NCBI RefSeq assembly: GCF_003024155.1
Contig: NZ_CP028136.1
Coordinates: forward strand, 2,046,001 to 2,110,000
From: Christiangramia fulva
GTDB lineage: Bacteria; Bacteroidota; Bacteroidia; Flavobacteriales; Flavobacteriaceae
Direction of reading: 5' to 3'
Length of the DNA: 64,000 nucleotides
A program made the position numbers and the translations under genes. Each line of letters opens with the position of its first letter. Position 1 is the first letter of the stretch. This document shows positions 26,038-35,300 of the stretch, piece after piece. The notes below the pieces were generated by a model. It saw nothing but the letters and a program-made list of their open reading frames with translations. It made no database searches and had not been told where the DNA came from.

Positions 26038-26493
26038 TTATTTACGTTTTTCTATAATCGGGATGGTAAGCATGGGAATTTCAGCTTTCTTTAAAAGTTC
26101 CATAGACACGCTTTCCTGTAGTAAATTATGCAAAAAACTGTGTTTGTGAGTTCCTACAATCAGCAAATCCACATGCAGCTTCTGAGCCTCTTCCATTACC
26201 GTTTCCACAGTAGATCCCTGGATCAACAAGGCTTCCGATTTTATGTCCTCGCTGATGAAGTTTTTACAAATATCCTGGAGCTTGTGATGTTCCTCTCTAT
26301 ACTCCTCGGCTTTGATATCCCTTATGTACTGCGGCCCCGGTTCGTAGCCTACAAAATCGGGTTCGGGATCGGCAACATGCAAAACCCAGATCTTGGCCCC
26401 GAATTTCTGCGCTAAACCATCGGCATAAACCATCAGTTCACCAATACTGTCATTAAAATCTACAGCGACCATTATGTTTTTAATGTTTTCCAT
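26038..26493 (-). CDS. Universal stress protein (UspA family), atypical nucleotide loop
   Basis: 151 residues with the Usp fold: MVAVDFNDS at the N-terminus, then KIWVLHVADPEPDFVGYEPG and DLLIVGTHKHSFLHNLLQES. In ATP-binding Usps the last motif has the form G-x2-G-x9-G-S/T. Here the second and third glycines are replaced (GTHKH and LLQES), so ATP binding is doubtful. The gene lies 17 bp downstream of the 2-hydroxyacid reductase and is probably in the same transcript. Confidence 0.9.
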   Translation of the reverse strand: MENIKNIMVAVDFNDSIGELMVYADGLAQKFGAKIWVLHVADPEPDFVGYEPGPQYIRDIKAEEYREEHHKLQDICKNFISEDIKSEALLIQGSTVETVMEEAQKLHVDLLIVGTHKHSFLHNLLQESVSMELLKKAEIPMLTIPIIEKRK

Positions 26494-26510
26494 TTTTGTC
26501 CTTTTTTAAA

Positions 26511-27440
26511 TTAATAACCATGCTCTTTCTGTACCTCATTTTTGAGCGCTTTTCCTTTTAGCATACGTTGGTAATTTTCTATGATCTGCGGCACAACCGA
26601 TACAGGACTGGTTAAACTGGCGACATGGGGTGTAATATTGATTTTTGGATGTTCCCAAAAGGGATGGTCTTCAGGTAAAGGTTCTTTTCTAAAAACATCG
26701 AGAGCAGCTCCGGAAAGATGACCGTTATCGATCATTTCCAGAAGATCGTGTTCCACCAGATGTGCGCCTCTTGCAACATTCACGACAAATGCTCCTTCCG
26801 GAAGCATATCAAAGAGATCTGCATTAAGAATATTTTCAGTGTCTTCAGTAAGCGGAAGAAGACAAACCAGAATTTCACTTTGCTGTAAAAAATCTTCCAG
26901 CTGCTCCCTGCCATGATAACACGTAAAATCAGGGCAATCTTTCTCTGTGCGTGCCCAGCCATAAACCTGGAAGTTATTTTTATAGAGCTTATGGGCTACG
27001 GCGTTCCCGAGTACTCCAAGACCCATAATGCCCACCTTGGTGTCTTTGGGCCTTTTATACTGAAACCGATCCCATTTCTTTTCCTTCTGAATTTTGCTGT
27101 AATACGATAAGGAGCGCAAATGGTTCATCAACTGCGCCAGCACAAAATCGCTCAGGTCTTCGGTAAGCCTTTCGTCTACTACACGCGTTATCTGTACATT
27201 TTCAGGAAGCGTGGGATCACTGAGAATATGATCAACGCCTGCACCCATACTCGCGATCACCTTTAAATTAGGATAATTTTTGAAAATACCGCGTGGATGA
27301 TTCCAGGTGAGCGCGAATTCAACTTTCTCTTTATCATGATCTTCAGGATAATTATATACCTCAATATCGGCATCTTCATGTTCAATAGCTTTTTTCCAGT
27401 CTTCGGAATTTTTTCCCGGTGAAATGATCAACAATGACAT
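26511..27440 (-). CDS. Glyoxylate/hydroxypyruvate reductase (D-2-hydroxyacid dehydrogenase, GhrA-like)
   Basis: 309 residues. The Rossmann nucleotide loop is VGIMGLGVLGNAVA. The GhrA-like signatures are ASMGAGVDHIL, VNVARGAHLVEHDLLEMIDN with the catalytic Arg region, ALDVFRKEPLPEDHPFW with the catalytic Glu, and ITPHVASLT with His. It reduces glyoxylate or hydroxypyruvate with NAD(P)H by family. Eighteen bp separate it from the upstream acyl-CoA dehydrogenase gene. Confidence 0.92.
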   Translation of the reverse strand: MSLLIISPGKNSEDWKKAIEHEDADIEVYNYPEDHDKEKVEFALTWNHPRGIFKNYPNLKVIASMGAGVDHILSDPTLPENVQITRVVDERLTEDLSDFVLAQLMNHLRSLSYYSKIQKEKKWDRFQYKRPKDTKVGIMGLGVLGNAVAHKLYKNNFQVYGWARTEKDCPDFTCYHGREQLEDFLQQSEILVCLLPLTEDTENILNADLFDMLPEGAFVVNVARGAHLVEHDLLEMIDNGHLSGAALDVFRKEPLPEDHPFWEHPKINITPHVASLTSPVSVVPQIIENYQRMLKGKALKNEVQKEHGY

Positions 27441-27458
27441 ATTATTTTTTTTCTTGAT

Positions 27459-28823
27459 TTAGCTCACAAAGGCGCTGTAACCGGTAATGGCACGCCCTAC
27501 AATGAGTGAATTTATTTCTTTCGTTCCTTCGTAGCTGTAGATCGCCTCGGCATCGGCAACGAATCTCGCCACATCATATTCCAGCAGGATTCCGTTACCG
27601 CCCATGACTTCCCGTGCCTGACTAACGGTATCTCTCATTCGTAAACTGCAGTAAACTTTTGCCAGGCTCGCATGTTCATCTTTCAGCATTCCCTGATCCT
27701 GTAATTCTGATAAGCGGAAGCACAGGGTTTGCATGGAAGTCAGGTTGGAAAGCATTTCCACGAGGTGATTCTGAACCAGCTGATAAGATGCTATCGGTCT
27801 CCCGAATTGTTCTCTTTTTTTGGTGTATTTCAAAGCGCTCTCATAAGCTCCTCTGGCACAACCCACGGCCTGCCAGGCCACAGCGGCACGAGTCATTCGC
27901 AACACATTCGCGGTATCTTTAAATGAATTGGCCTTCTGAAGCCGGTCGCTTTCCGGAACTTTACAATCTTTGAGCGTAATTATGGCATTCTGAACGATTC
28001 TCAGCGCCATCTTATCCTTGATTTTCTCGGTTGTGAAACCGGGATTGTCTTTTTTCACCAGGAAACCTTTCACCTGATTTGAATCTAAATCCCTCGCCCA
28101 GATAATGGTGACATCGGCAAAAGTGGCGTTACCAATCCATTTCTTTTGTCCGTTTATTATCCAGTTTTCGCCATCAAACTTACAAGTGGTTTCCAGGCCT
28201 CCTGCCGCGCCGGAACCCACATTAGGTTCGGTAAGGCCAAAAGCGCCTATTTTCTCCATTTTCTGCATTTTTGGCAACCATTCCTGCTTTTGTTCCTCGC
28301 TGCCGCAGAGATAAATCGAACCCATCGCGAGCCCGCTGTGAACGCCGAAAAAAGTAGAAGTGGAAACATCAACCCTGGCTATTTCCTGCGCTATGATACC
28401 TTCCATCAAAAAGGGCAAATTAGGGCAGCCGTAACCTTCATAAGGCACTCCCACGATATTTAATTTCCTGAATTTTTCGATGATCTCAAAAGGAAACTGG
28501 TCTTTTTTCCAATATTCGTTCACCAGAGGCCGAATCTCGTCTTCCATGAAATTTCTCACCTTCAGCTGAAGTTCCCGCTGTTCTTCGGTGAGTTTCAGGT
28601 CAAGCTTATAAAAGTCCCCGTCGATGGGCGGGAGGTCGTGCTGACCTTTTCTGTTTTTGGTCTTCAGCATGCGCATTAGTCCTGCCAGTTGCTGGTCATC
28701 AAGCTTTCCCAGGGTTTTCATTGCATCGGCCAGATCAATTTTCTGGTTGATCTTTGCCAGCTGATCCATATCAACCGACTTTAATAATTTGACCGTATTT
28801 TTTACTTTTTGGAATAAAGACAT
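27459..28823 (-). CDS. Acyl-CoA dehydrogenase, glutaryl-CoA dehydrogenase-like, with N-terminal extension
   Basis: 454 residues, roughly 60 more than a standard acyl-CoA dehydrogenase. Residues 1-65 are an extra charged helical region. The catalytic core follows, with FGLTEPNVGSGAAGGLET (substrate/FAD loop), GQKKWIGNATFADVTIIWAR and YSYEGTKEINSLIVGRAITG. The Glu in YEGT is the base position used by glutaryl-CoA dehydrogenase, and GRAITG is the matching tail. Electrons would go to EtfAB, encoded at 4241-5993. Substrate is inferred from these motifs, not proven. Confidence 0.9.
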   Translation of the reverse strand: MSLFQKVKNTVKLLKSVDMDQLAKINQKIDLADAMKTLGKLDDQQLAGLMRMLKTKNRKGQHDLPPIDGDFYKLDLKLTEEQRELQLKVRNFMEDEIRPLVNEYWKKDQFPFEIIEKFRKLNIVGVPYEGYGCPNLPFLMEGIIAQEIARVDVSTSTFFGVHSGLAMGSIYLCGSEEQKQEWLPKMQKMEKIGAFGLTEPNVGSGAAGGLETTCKFDGENWIINGQKKWIGNATFADVTIIWARDLDSNQVKGFLVKKDNPGFTTEKIKDKMALRIVQNAIITLKDCKVPESDRLQKANSFKDTANVLRMTRAAVAWQAVGCARGAYESALKYTKKREQFGRPIASYQLVQNHLVEMLSNLTSMQTLCFRLSELQDQGMLKDEHASLAKVYCSLRMRDTVSQAREVMGGNGILLEYDVARFVADAEAIYSYEGTKEINSLIVGRAITGYSAFVS

Positions 28824-28896
28824 AGGAAAATGTGCTTGGTGAGGCCTAAAAATAGGGATTTATTAAGCGCCTTCCTGTTAAGGTTTTCCGAAGAAT

Positions 28897-28926
28897 AATA
28901 AAAAAGCCACGCTTTCACGTGGCTTT
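28897..28926 (-). terminator. metK terminator
   Basis: Nine-base arms AAAGCCACG and CGTGGCTTT (28903-28911 with 28918-28926); on the minus strand the stem is followed by seven T. It lies 13 bp beyond the metK stop codon. Confidence 0.9.
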
Positions 28927-28938
28927 ATAAATATTTTA

Positions 28939-30201
28939 TTAATCGTTGATGGGAATGGCTTCCCTGACCTTTTCTACATAATCAAGCTTTTCCCAGGTGA
29001 ACAATTCTACTTCTTTGGTGATTCTACCATTATACGGACTCTCGAAAACCTTGGTGACTTTTCGCGGTTCTTTGCCCATATGTCCGTAAGCGGCGGTTTC
29101 ACGGTAAATCGGATTTCTAAGTTGCAAACGGTTTTCAATAGCTGCGGGACGCATGTCAAAAATTTCCCTCACTTTTTGAGCGATCTCACCATCGGTAAGA
29201 TCGGTGTTTCGCTTACCGTAAGTATATACCGAAATAGAAGTTGGTTCCACCACACCGATCGCATACGAAACCTGAACTAAAACCTCCGGGGCTACTCCCG
29301 CAGCCACCAGGTTTTTGGCGATATGTCTTGAAGCATATGCCGCAGAACGGTCCACTTTCGAGGGATCTTTTCCTGAGAATGCACCACCACCGTGGGCTCC
29401 TTTCCCGCCGTAGGTATCTACGATGATCTTCCTTCCGGTGAGTCCGGCATCCCCATGCGGGCCACCAATGACGAACTTCCCGGTTGGATTGATGTGATAG
29501 ATAATATCGTCATTGAACAATTTTTGAACATAATCCGGAAGCTGTTCCTTTACTCTCGGAATCAGGATCTCGATCATATCCTTTTTGATCTTTTTCAGCA
29601 TCGCCTCATCGTCCTTGTCAAAATCGTCATGCTGAGTAGAAACTACAATGGCCACGATTCGTTGAGGTACATTATCGTCGTTGTATTCTATGGTCACCTG
29701 ACTCTTGGAATCGGGACGCAGATAATCAATTTCTTTTCCTTCCCTTCGAAGTTTGGCAAGTTCGATCAGGATCTTATGCGAAATATCCAGCGCCAGCGGC
29801 ATATAATTTTCGGTTTCGTTGGTAGCGTAGCCAAACATCATCCCCTGGTCCCCGGCTCCCTGTTCCTCTTTATTTCCGCGGTCAACGCCCTGATAAATAT
29901 CCTGGGATTGTTCGTGAATAAGCGAGATCACACCGCAGGAATCACCGCTGAATTTATAAGCGCCCTTGGTATAACCAATATCATTGATCACATCACGCGC
30001 GATATTCTGAACATCGAGATAGGTATTGCTGCGCACTTCTCCGGCAAGAACAACCTGACCCGTGGTCACAAGAGTTTCACAGGCAACTTTCGATTCTTCA
30101 TCGAATGCCAGGAAATTGTCTAATAAGGTATCGCTGATCTGGTCTGCAATTTTATCCGGGTGCCCTTCAGATACGCTTTCTGAAGTAAATAAGTAAGCCA
30201 T
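28939..30201 (-). CDS. metK: S-adenosylmethionine synthetase
   Basis: 420 residues, typical. Makes SAM from methionine and ATP. It begins [20 protein letters not shown] with the conserved ATP-site His-Pro-Asp, and has [15 protein letters not shown], the P-loop-like [18 protein letters not shown] and [14 protein letters not shown] near the end. It stands alone between its promoter with a SAM-II-like leader and its terminator, divergent from the methionine biosynthesis operon. SAM would repress the enzyme that makes it. Confidence 0.98.
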   Translation of the reverse strand: MAYLFTSESVSEGHPDKIADQISDTLLDNFLAFDEESKVACETLVTTGQVVLAGEVRSNTYLDVQNIARDVINDIGYTKGAYKFSGDSCGVISLIHEQSQDIYQGVDRGNKEEQGAGDQGMMFGYATNETENYMPLALDISHKILIELAKLRREGKEIDYLRPDSKSQVTIEYNDDNVPQRIVAIVVSTQHDDFDKDDEAMLKKIKKDMIEILIPRVKEQLPDYVQKLFNDDIIYHINPTGKFVIGGPHGDAGLTGRKIIVDTYGGKGAHGGGAFSGKDPSKVDRSAAYASRHIAKNLVAAGVAPEVLVQVSYAIGVVEPTSISVYTYGKRNTDLTDGEIAQKVREIFDMRPAAIENRLQLRNPIYRETAAYGHMGKEPRKVTKVFESPYNGRITKEVELFTWEKLDYVEKVREAIPIND

Positions 30202-30267
30202 TCAAATACTTTTTTTAAGTTATACGAATGGATAAATTTGACGTGAAAGGCTAATAGGAGTTCAATA

Positions 30268-30340
30268 CTACTGCTTTAGCATTTTAGAATACACCTCTGG
30301 CATATTTAGGGTTGCAATCAGTCAAATCTGTCCCTTTCAA
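30268..30340 (-). promoter_or_regulatory. SAM-II-like riboswitch upstream of metK
   Basis: On the minus strand, AGGG (30337-30334) pairs with CCCT (30312-30309) around a loop containing GATTTGAC and ATTGCAA. Downstream come TAAAA and GCTAAA, then CAG. In the published SAM-II fold the order is a P1 arm, GATTTAAC, ATTGCAA, the P1 arm, TAAAT and GCTAAA. The pseudoknot pair covaries: CC with GG there, CUG with CAG here. An extra hairpin (ATATGCC with GGTGTAT) fills the third loop. The predicted transcription start lies about 6 bp before it. Confidence 0.65.
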
Positions 30341-30351
30341 TAATTCGGTTA

Positions 30352-30380
30352 CAAATGTATAAAATTTAGCAGGATCGCAA
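30352..30380 (-). promoter_or_regulatory. metK promoter
   Basis: On the minus strand TTG (30380-30378), an 18-nt spacer, then TACATTTG (30359-30352), a full match to the Bacteroidota consensus. Predicted transcription start near 30345, giving a leader of about 145 nt that contains the SAM-II-like element. Confidence 0.8.
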
Positions 30381-30419
30381 ATCGATTTAACGTCATTTTA
30401 TCCTAATTTAAATATTGTT

Positions 30420-30534
30420 GATGGTAGGGGCGTTGCGCTTCGCCATAAAAATGGCTCGCGCCGGGCTCTCGCGACTCGCTTTTTGGTTTTGCAACCAAAA
30501 GAGCTCAAACAATTCGCTCCATCCCTAACGCAAC
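30420..30534. repeat. Dispersed intergenic repeat of flavobacterial type
   Basis: About 115 bp bounded by ATGGTAGGGGCGTTGCG and CCATCCCTAACGCAAC, much richer in GC than its surroundings, with internal hairpins (TTTTGGTTTTGCAACCAAAA; GGCTCGCGCCGGGCTCTCGC region). I recognise this type of sequence from intergenic regions of other Flavobacteriaceae, from memory only. It separates the metK promoter from the Met operon promoter. Confidence 0.6.
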
Positions 30535-30630
30535 TATTTTTTCAGATAAATGATAAAGACGGCCTTAAATTTTCATTATCACAACAAAAGCCTCAGAAAA
30601 TCTAAATTTTAATAATTCTCATCAAATAGC

Positions 30631-30662
30631 TTGGAAATTAGAAAAGTCCGTTGTTATCTTTG
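30631..30662 (+). promoter_or_regulatory. Promoter of the methionine operon leader
   Basis: TTG at 30631-30633, 21-nt spacer, TATCTTTG at 30655-30662. Predicted start near 30668, 15 nt before the first leader peptide ATG. Confidence 0.85.
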
Positions 30663-30682
30663 TAATCGAATCAAAAGAAAAA

Positions 30683-30754
30683 ATGATCACAACTATTTGC
30701 AATATGATGATGTGTATGATGTGGAGAAAATCCGCAGCGTCTTCTATTGCATGA
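30683..30754 (+). CDS. Met/Cys-rich leader peptide 1 of the methionine operon
   Basis: 23 codons, ATG to TGA, beginning MITTICNMMMCMMW and ending SSIA. Codons 8-13 read Met-Met-Met-Cys-Met-Met; codon 6 is also Cys. It is directly followed by the terminator at 30780-30806. GCAGCG (30734-30739) and ATTGCA (30746-30751) near the end of the ORF can pair with CGCTGC (30782-30787) and TGCAAT (30772-30777), which removes the 5' arm of the terminator. A ribosome stalled on the Met/Cys codons would leave this antiterminator free; one at the stop codon would cover it. This is the logic of classical amino-acid attenuation. Confidence 0.85.
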   Translation: MITTICNMMMCMMWRKSAASSIA

Positions 30755-30779
30755 GTTTGAAAATATAAAATTGCAATGA

Positions 30780-30806
30780 GCCGCTGCCAAACGCAGCGGC
30801 TTTTTT
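30780..30806 (+). terminator. Attenuator terminator 1 (methionine operon)
   Basis: Perfect 8-bp stem GCCGCTGC (30780-30787) and GCAGCGGC (30793-30800), 5-nt loop, six T. Its 5' arm is shared with the antiterminator described for leader peptide 1. Confidence 0.9.
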
Positions 30807-30845
30807 GTTGCGCTAAACAGAACTAAAAGAATAAAAAGAGATAAA

Positions 30846-30938
30846 ATGAGATTTAGAATAATAGTAAATATGATGATGTGCCGAATGATGCTGATGTGTA
30901 TGCGTCACATGAAAAGCTATTGCCTAAATCGAGGATGA
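30846..30938 (+). CDS. Met/Cys-rich leader peptide 2 of the methionine operon
   Basis: 30 codons, ATG to TGA, starting MRFRIIVNMMMCRMMLMCMR and then HMKSYC. It has eight internal Met and three Cys codons, with the same NMMMC core as leader 1. No promoter box lies between terminator 1 and this ORF, so it should be reached only by readthrough of attenuator 1. It precedes terminator 2. A possible antiterminator pairs GGAT (30933-30936) with ATCC (30963-30966) and AAATT (30938-30942) with AATTT (30955-30959), weaker than in leader 1. Confidence 0.8.
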   Translation: MRFRIIVNMMMCRMMLMCMRHMKSYCLNRG

Positions 30939-30960
30939 AATTAGTTATAAGTTCAATTTT

Positions 30961-31000
30961 AAATCCCCCTGGTAATAGCAAGATCAGGGGGATTTTATTT
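30961..31000 (+). terminator. Attenuator terminator 2 (methionine operon)
   Basis: Perfect 11-bp stem AAATCCCCCTG (30961-30971) and CAGGGGGATTT (30985-30995) followed by TTTATTT, 37 bp before metY. A terminator placed here must be bypassed for metY expression. Confidence 0.92.
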
Positions 31001-31036
31001 AAAAACTTTTAAAATAACACATAAAAAATATTGATC

Positions 31037-32329
31037 ATGAGTACACAAAAATTTTCAACAGCAGCTTTACACGCAGGACACGATGTAACCATCAACGGCG
31101 GAACACGTGCGGTGCCAATTTATCAATCTACTTCTTACGTATTTAAAAATTCCGATCATGCGGCCGATCTTTTCTCGCTTGCCGAACCTGGGTTTATCTA
31201 CACGAGAATTAATAACCCAACAAACGACATCCTGGAACAACGCCTGGCGGCTATTGAAGGCGGGATCGCGGCGGTAGTGACCGCTTCGGGAACAGCGGCG
31301 ACGAATACAGCACTTTTAACCCTTTTAAAAGCCGGAGATCATATTGTTTCTTCCAATAGCTTATACGGCGGGACTTACAACCTTTTTAAAAACACCTTAC
31401 CTCGTTTAGGAATTACCACAAGCTTTGTAGATCCTTCAGATCCTGCAAATTTCAGCAAGGCAGCCAAAGAAAATACACGGGTGTTTTTTGCCGAATCTAT
31501 CGGAAATCCAAAACTCGACGTACTGGATTTAAAAGGAATTTCTAAAGAAGCGAAAGCCTTTAAAGTTCCATTTATCGTCGATAATACGGTGGCAACTCCG
31601 TATTTGCTCAATCCTATCGAGCACGGGGCAGATATCGTGATCCATTCACTTACAAAATATATCAATGGTAACGGGACCGCTCTTGGAGGAGCCATCATCG
31701 ACGCCGGGAAATTCGACTGGGCGAATGGCAAATTCCCTGAATTCACAGAGCCTTCTCCGGGTTATCACGGACTCGTTTATACCGAAGCACTCGAAGAAGC
31801 AGCCTTCATTGGTAAAGTTAGAATAGAAGGTTTGCGTGACCACGGTGCGGCATTAAGTCCTTTTAACGCATTCCAGATCATTCAGGGACTGGAAACTTTG
31901 AAAGTAAGAATTAAGGAACACAGTAAAAATGCGCTGGAACTGGCCAAATGGCTGCAGGAACAGGATGCAGTGGAATGGGTTAATTATCCCGGTCTGGAAA
32001 GCAGCAAATATCATAAGCTGGCTCAGGAGTATCTGAAAAAAGGTCAAAGCGGTCTGCTCACTTTTGGTGTCAAAGGCGGTTATGAAGCGGCTAAAACAGT
32101 AGTCGATGAGGCTAAAGTCTTCTCGCTTCTGGCAAATATTGGGGATACCAAATCGCTGATCATTCATCCGGCGAGTACAACTCATCAGCAGCTAACCGAA
32201 GAAGAGCAGGCTTCCACCGGAGTGACTCCAGATTTGATCAGGCTTTCAGTAGGTCTTGAAGATATTGAAGATCTAAAAGCCGATCTTAACGAAGCATTTT
32301 CAAAAATTAAAAAGAAAGATTTAGTTTAA
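31037..32329 (+). CDS. metY: O-acetylhomoserine sulfhydrylase (homocysteine synthase)
   Basis: 430 residues from the ATG at 31037 (MSTQKFSTAALHAGHD). Uses O-acetylhomoserine and sulfide to make homocysteine, with PLP on the Lys in HSLTKYINGNGTALGG. Other Cys/Met-metabolism motifs: YTRINNPTNDILEQRLAAIE, ASGTAATNTALLTLL, and C-terminal IHPASTTHQQLTEEE. It is the first structural gene after the two attenuators. Sulfide comes from the sulfite reductase at 38.5 kb and the acceptor from the MetX domain of the next gene. Confidence 0.95.
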   Translation: MSTQKFSTAALHAGHDVTINGGTRAVPIYQSTSYVFKNSDHAADLFSLAEPGFIYTRINNPTNDILEQRLAAIEGGIAAVVTASGTAATNTALLTLLKAGDHIVSSNSLYGGTYNLFKNTLPRLGITTSFVDPSDPANFSKAAKENTRVFFAESIGNPKLDVLDLKGISKEAKAFKVPFIVDNTVATPYLLNPIEHGADIVIHSLTKYINGNGTALGGAIIDAGKFDWANGKFPEFTEPSPGYHGLVYTEALEEAAFIGKVRIEGLRDHGAALSPFNAFQIIQGLETLKVRIKEHSKNALELAKWLQEQDAVEWVNYPGLESSKYHKLAQEYLKKGQSGLLTFGVKGGYEAAKTVVDEAKVFSLLANIGDTKSLIIHPASTTHQQLTEEEQASTGVTPDLIRLSVGLEDIEDLKADLNEAFSKIKKKDLV

Positions 32330-32352
32330 TTATTTGGGTTTTGGTTAGACAT

Positions 32353-32378
32353 TCCGGGAGAGTGAAGGCTCTCCCGGA
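32353..32378 (+). terminator. Intercistronic hairpin between metY and the metX fusion gene
   Basis: Stem TCCGGGAGAG (32353-32362) and CTCTCCCGGA (32369-32378), but followed only by TTCTTAAAAAAG rather than a solid T run. It may be a partial terminator or an mRNA end-stabilising hairpin. Confidence 0.5.
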
Positions 32379-32393
32379 TTCTTAAAAAAGAAA

Positions 32394-35300
32394 ATGCTAC
32401 ACGAATTCGACATACAGGATTTTAAAAATTCCGCAGGCACTGTTCAGGATCTGAAACTTTCGTACGAAGTTTTTGGTAAGCCTTTGCATTCGGCGCCCAT
32501 TGTGATGATCAACCATGCGCTCACCGGTAACTCGAATGTGGCTGGCGAAGATGGTTGGTGGAAGGAAATTGTGGGTGAAGGGAAATGTATCGATACCAGT
32601 AAATATACCATCCTGTCTTTTAATATTCCTGGAAATGGCTACGATGGTTTTATTATCGAAAATTATAAAGATTTCGTGGCGCGCGATATTGCGGAAATTT
32701 TCCTGATTGGACTCGAAAAACTGAAAATTGAAAAACTGTTCGCCCTTATTGGAGGCTCTCTGGGTGGGGGAATTGCCTGGGAGATGGCCGCTATAAACCC
32801 ACTGATCACTGAGAATTTAATCCCTATCGCGACCGACTGGAAGTCTACCGACTGGCTCATAGCTAATTGCCAGGTGCAGGAATTGTTTCTCAATAATTCT
32901 AAAAATCCTGTGCATGATGCCAGGATGCATGCTATGTTGTGTTACCGCACGCCTGAATCTTTCAAATCGCGCTTTAAGAGAAGCACAAATGAAGAATTGC
33001 AGGTTTTTAATGTGGAAAGCTGGCTGTTGCATCACGGAAATAAACTTCAGGAGCGTTTCCAGATTGGCGCATACAAACTGATGAACCAGTTGTTGAAAAC
33101 CATTGATGTGTCTCGTGGCAGGCCGGAACTTGATAAGATACTGGAACAAATCCAGGCGAATATTTGCATCATCGGTGTTGATTCTGATCTGTTCTTTACT
33201 GCGGAAGAGAATAGGGAAACCCATCGTCAGCTGGCACAAAGCAGCAATAAGGTGACCTATAGCGAGATTCACTCGGTTCATGGTCACGATGCTTTTCTGA
33301 TCGAAGCCAAACAGGTAGAACAAATCATTGCCGGGATTTTCCAGCAGGGGAATAAGCTAAAAATTGTAAAATTTGGGGGTAGATCTCTTTCTAATGGAAA
33401 TGGGATCAAAGCGGTGCTCGATATCATTGAAAATAAAATTGAAAATCGGGAGCGCATTGGTGTAGTTGTTTCAGCACGGGGAAAAACGACCGACCAGCTG
33501 GAAGAACTTTTAGATCTGGCTTCTGCCAATCATGATTATTCCGCAGCATTCGAAAAATTCAAAAAGTATCAGATTGGCGATTTTACGGATGTTGATTTTT
33601 CAGAAGAATTTAAAAATATTGAAAACATCCTGGAAGGGGTTCGGTTACTTGGTGATTATAGCCTAAAAGTGAAAGATCAGCTGCTGGCCCAGGGAGAAAT
33701 TTTATCGGCCAAATTCATTACTGAAGCATTAAAACAGCGAGGTCACCAGGCAAATTTTACCGATTCCCGCCTGCTGTTAAGAACCGATGATAAATTCGGT
33801 AATGCGCAGCCCATCGAAGCGATCTCCAAAGATTATTTTCTGAAGCATTTTGAAAAATATAACGGGCAAACTGTAAATATCATCACCGGTTATATTGGTG
33901 CAACAGAAAATGGTGAAACTACTACGCTCGGCCGCAACGGAAGCAATTATTCCGCGGCTTTGATCGCCAATTATCTGGATGCCGAAGAACTGCAGAATTA
34001 TACGCACGTTGATGGAATTTTTACGGCTAATCCCGATCTGGTTCGAAACGCTCAGCGTATTGAAGAACTTTCATATAGCGAAGCGAACGAATTGGCAAAT
34101 TTCGGCGCGACCATTCTGCATGCCAAGACAATTATTCCTCTGATTGAAAAAAATATTCCGCTTCGTATTTTAAATACTTTCAATAACGATAACCAGGGAA
34201 CCTTAATCACCGCGAAACCCACCAAAGAGGGGATTAAGTCACTGTCGGTTTTGGAACACACCTCTCTACTCAACCTGGAAGGCCGCGGACTCCTGGGAAA
34301 ATCGGGTATTGACGCACGAATCTTTAGATCGCTCGGCGATAGCGGAATTAGTGTTAGCATTATTTCACAGGGATCTTCGGAAAGGGGTATCGGTTTGGTA
34401 GTTGATGCTCAAAATGCCAGTCGTGCAGTTAAAGCTTTGGAACGCGAATTCGAAAGTGATTTCTATTCCAAAGACGTCAATAAGATTTCGGTGGTTGGCG
34501 ACGTTTCAGTGATTTCGATCGTGGGGCAGGATCTCAGCACTTTCCACAAGCCCTATAATGCGCTTATAAGAAACCAGATCGTGCCTTTGCTTTTCAATAA
34601 TACGGTGACCGGGAAAAACGTGAGTCTTGTGGTTAAAAAAACGCAATTACATAAAGCCTTAAATGTGATCCACGGAGAGATCTTTGAGGTTTATAAAAAG
34701 ATCAATATCGCTGTTTTTGGCCACGGAAATGTTGGCGGTACGTTGATTGATCAGATCCTGCAATCGGCCGCTTCCATTGAAGAACGAAAGAAAATAAAAC
34801 TGAATGTCTTTGCCGTAGCCAATTCCAGGAAATTACTGCTTGATTCTGAAGGTATTTCAACCGATTGGAAGGAAAAGTTACAGGTTTCAGAAGATCAATC
34901 TTCAGCTTTAAATGTCATTGAATATGCGCGTTTGCACCACCTGGAAAATCTAATTGCCATAGACAACACGGCCAGCAAAGATTTCGTTCAGCAATATCCA
35001 AAACTGGTTGAAAATGGCTTCGATTTGATTTCTTCCAATAAAATCGCGAACACGCTGGATTTTCAGTTTTACAAGGATCTGCGGGAAAATCTGGAAAGAA
35101 ATCAGAAGCGGTATTTTTATGAAACTAACGTGGGCGCCGGACTTCCGCTAATAGATACGATTAGAATTTTACATCTTTCAGGAGAAAATATCACAAGAAT
35201 TAGAGGTGTCTTTTCAGGAACCTTAAGTTATCTTTTTAATACATTTTCTTCTGAAGACCGTCCGTTCAGCAGTGTTGTGCGAGAAACCATCGAAAAAGGT

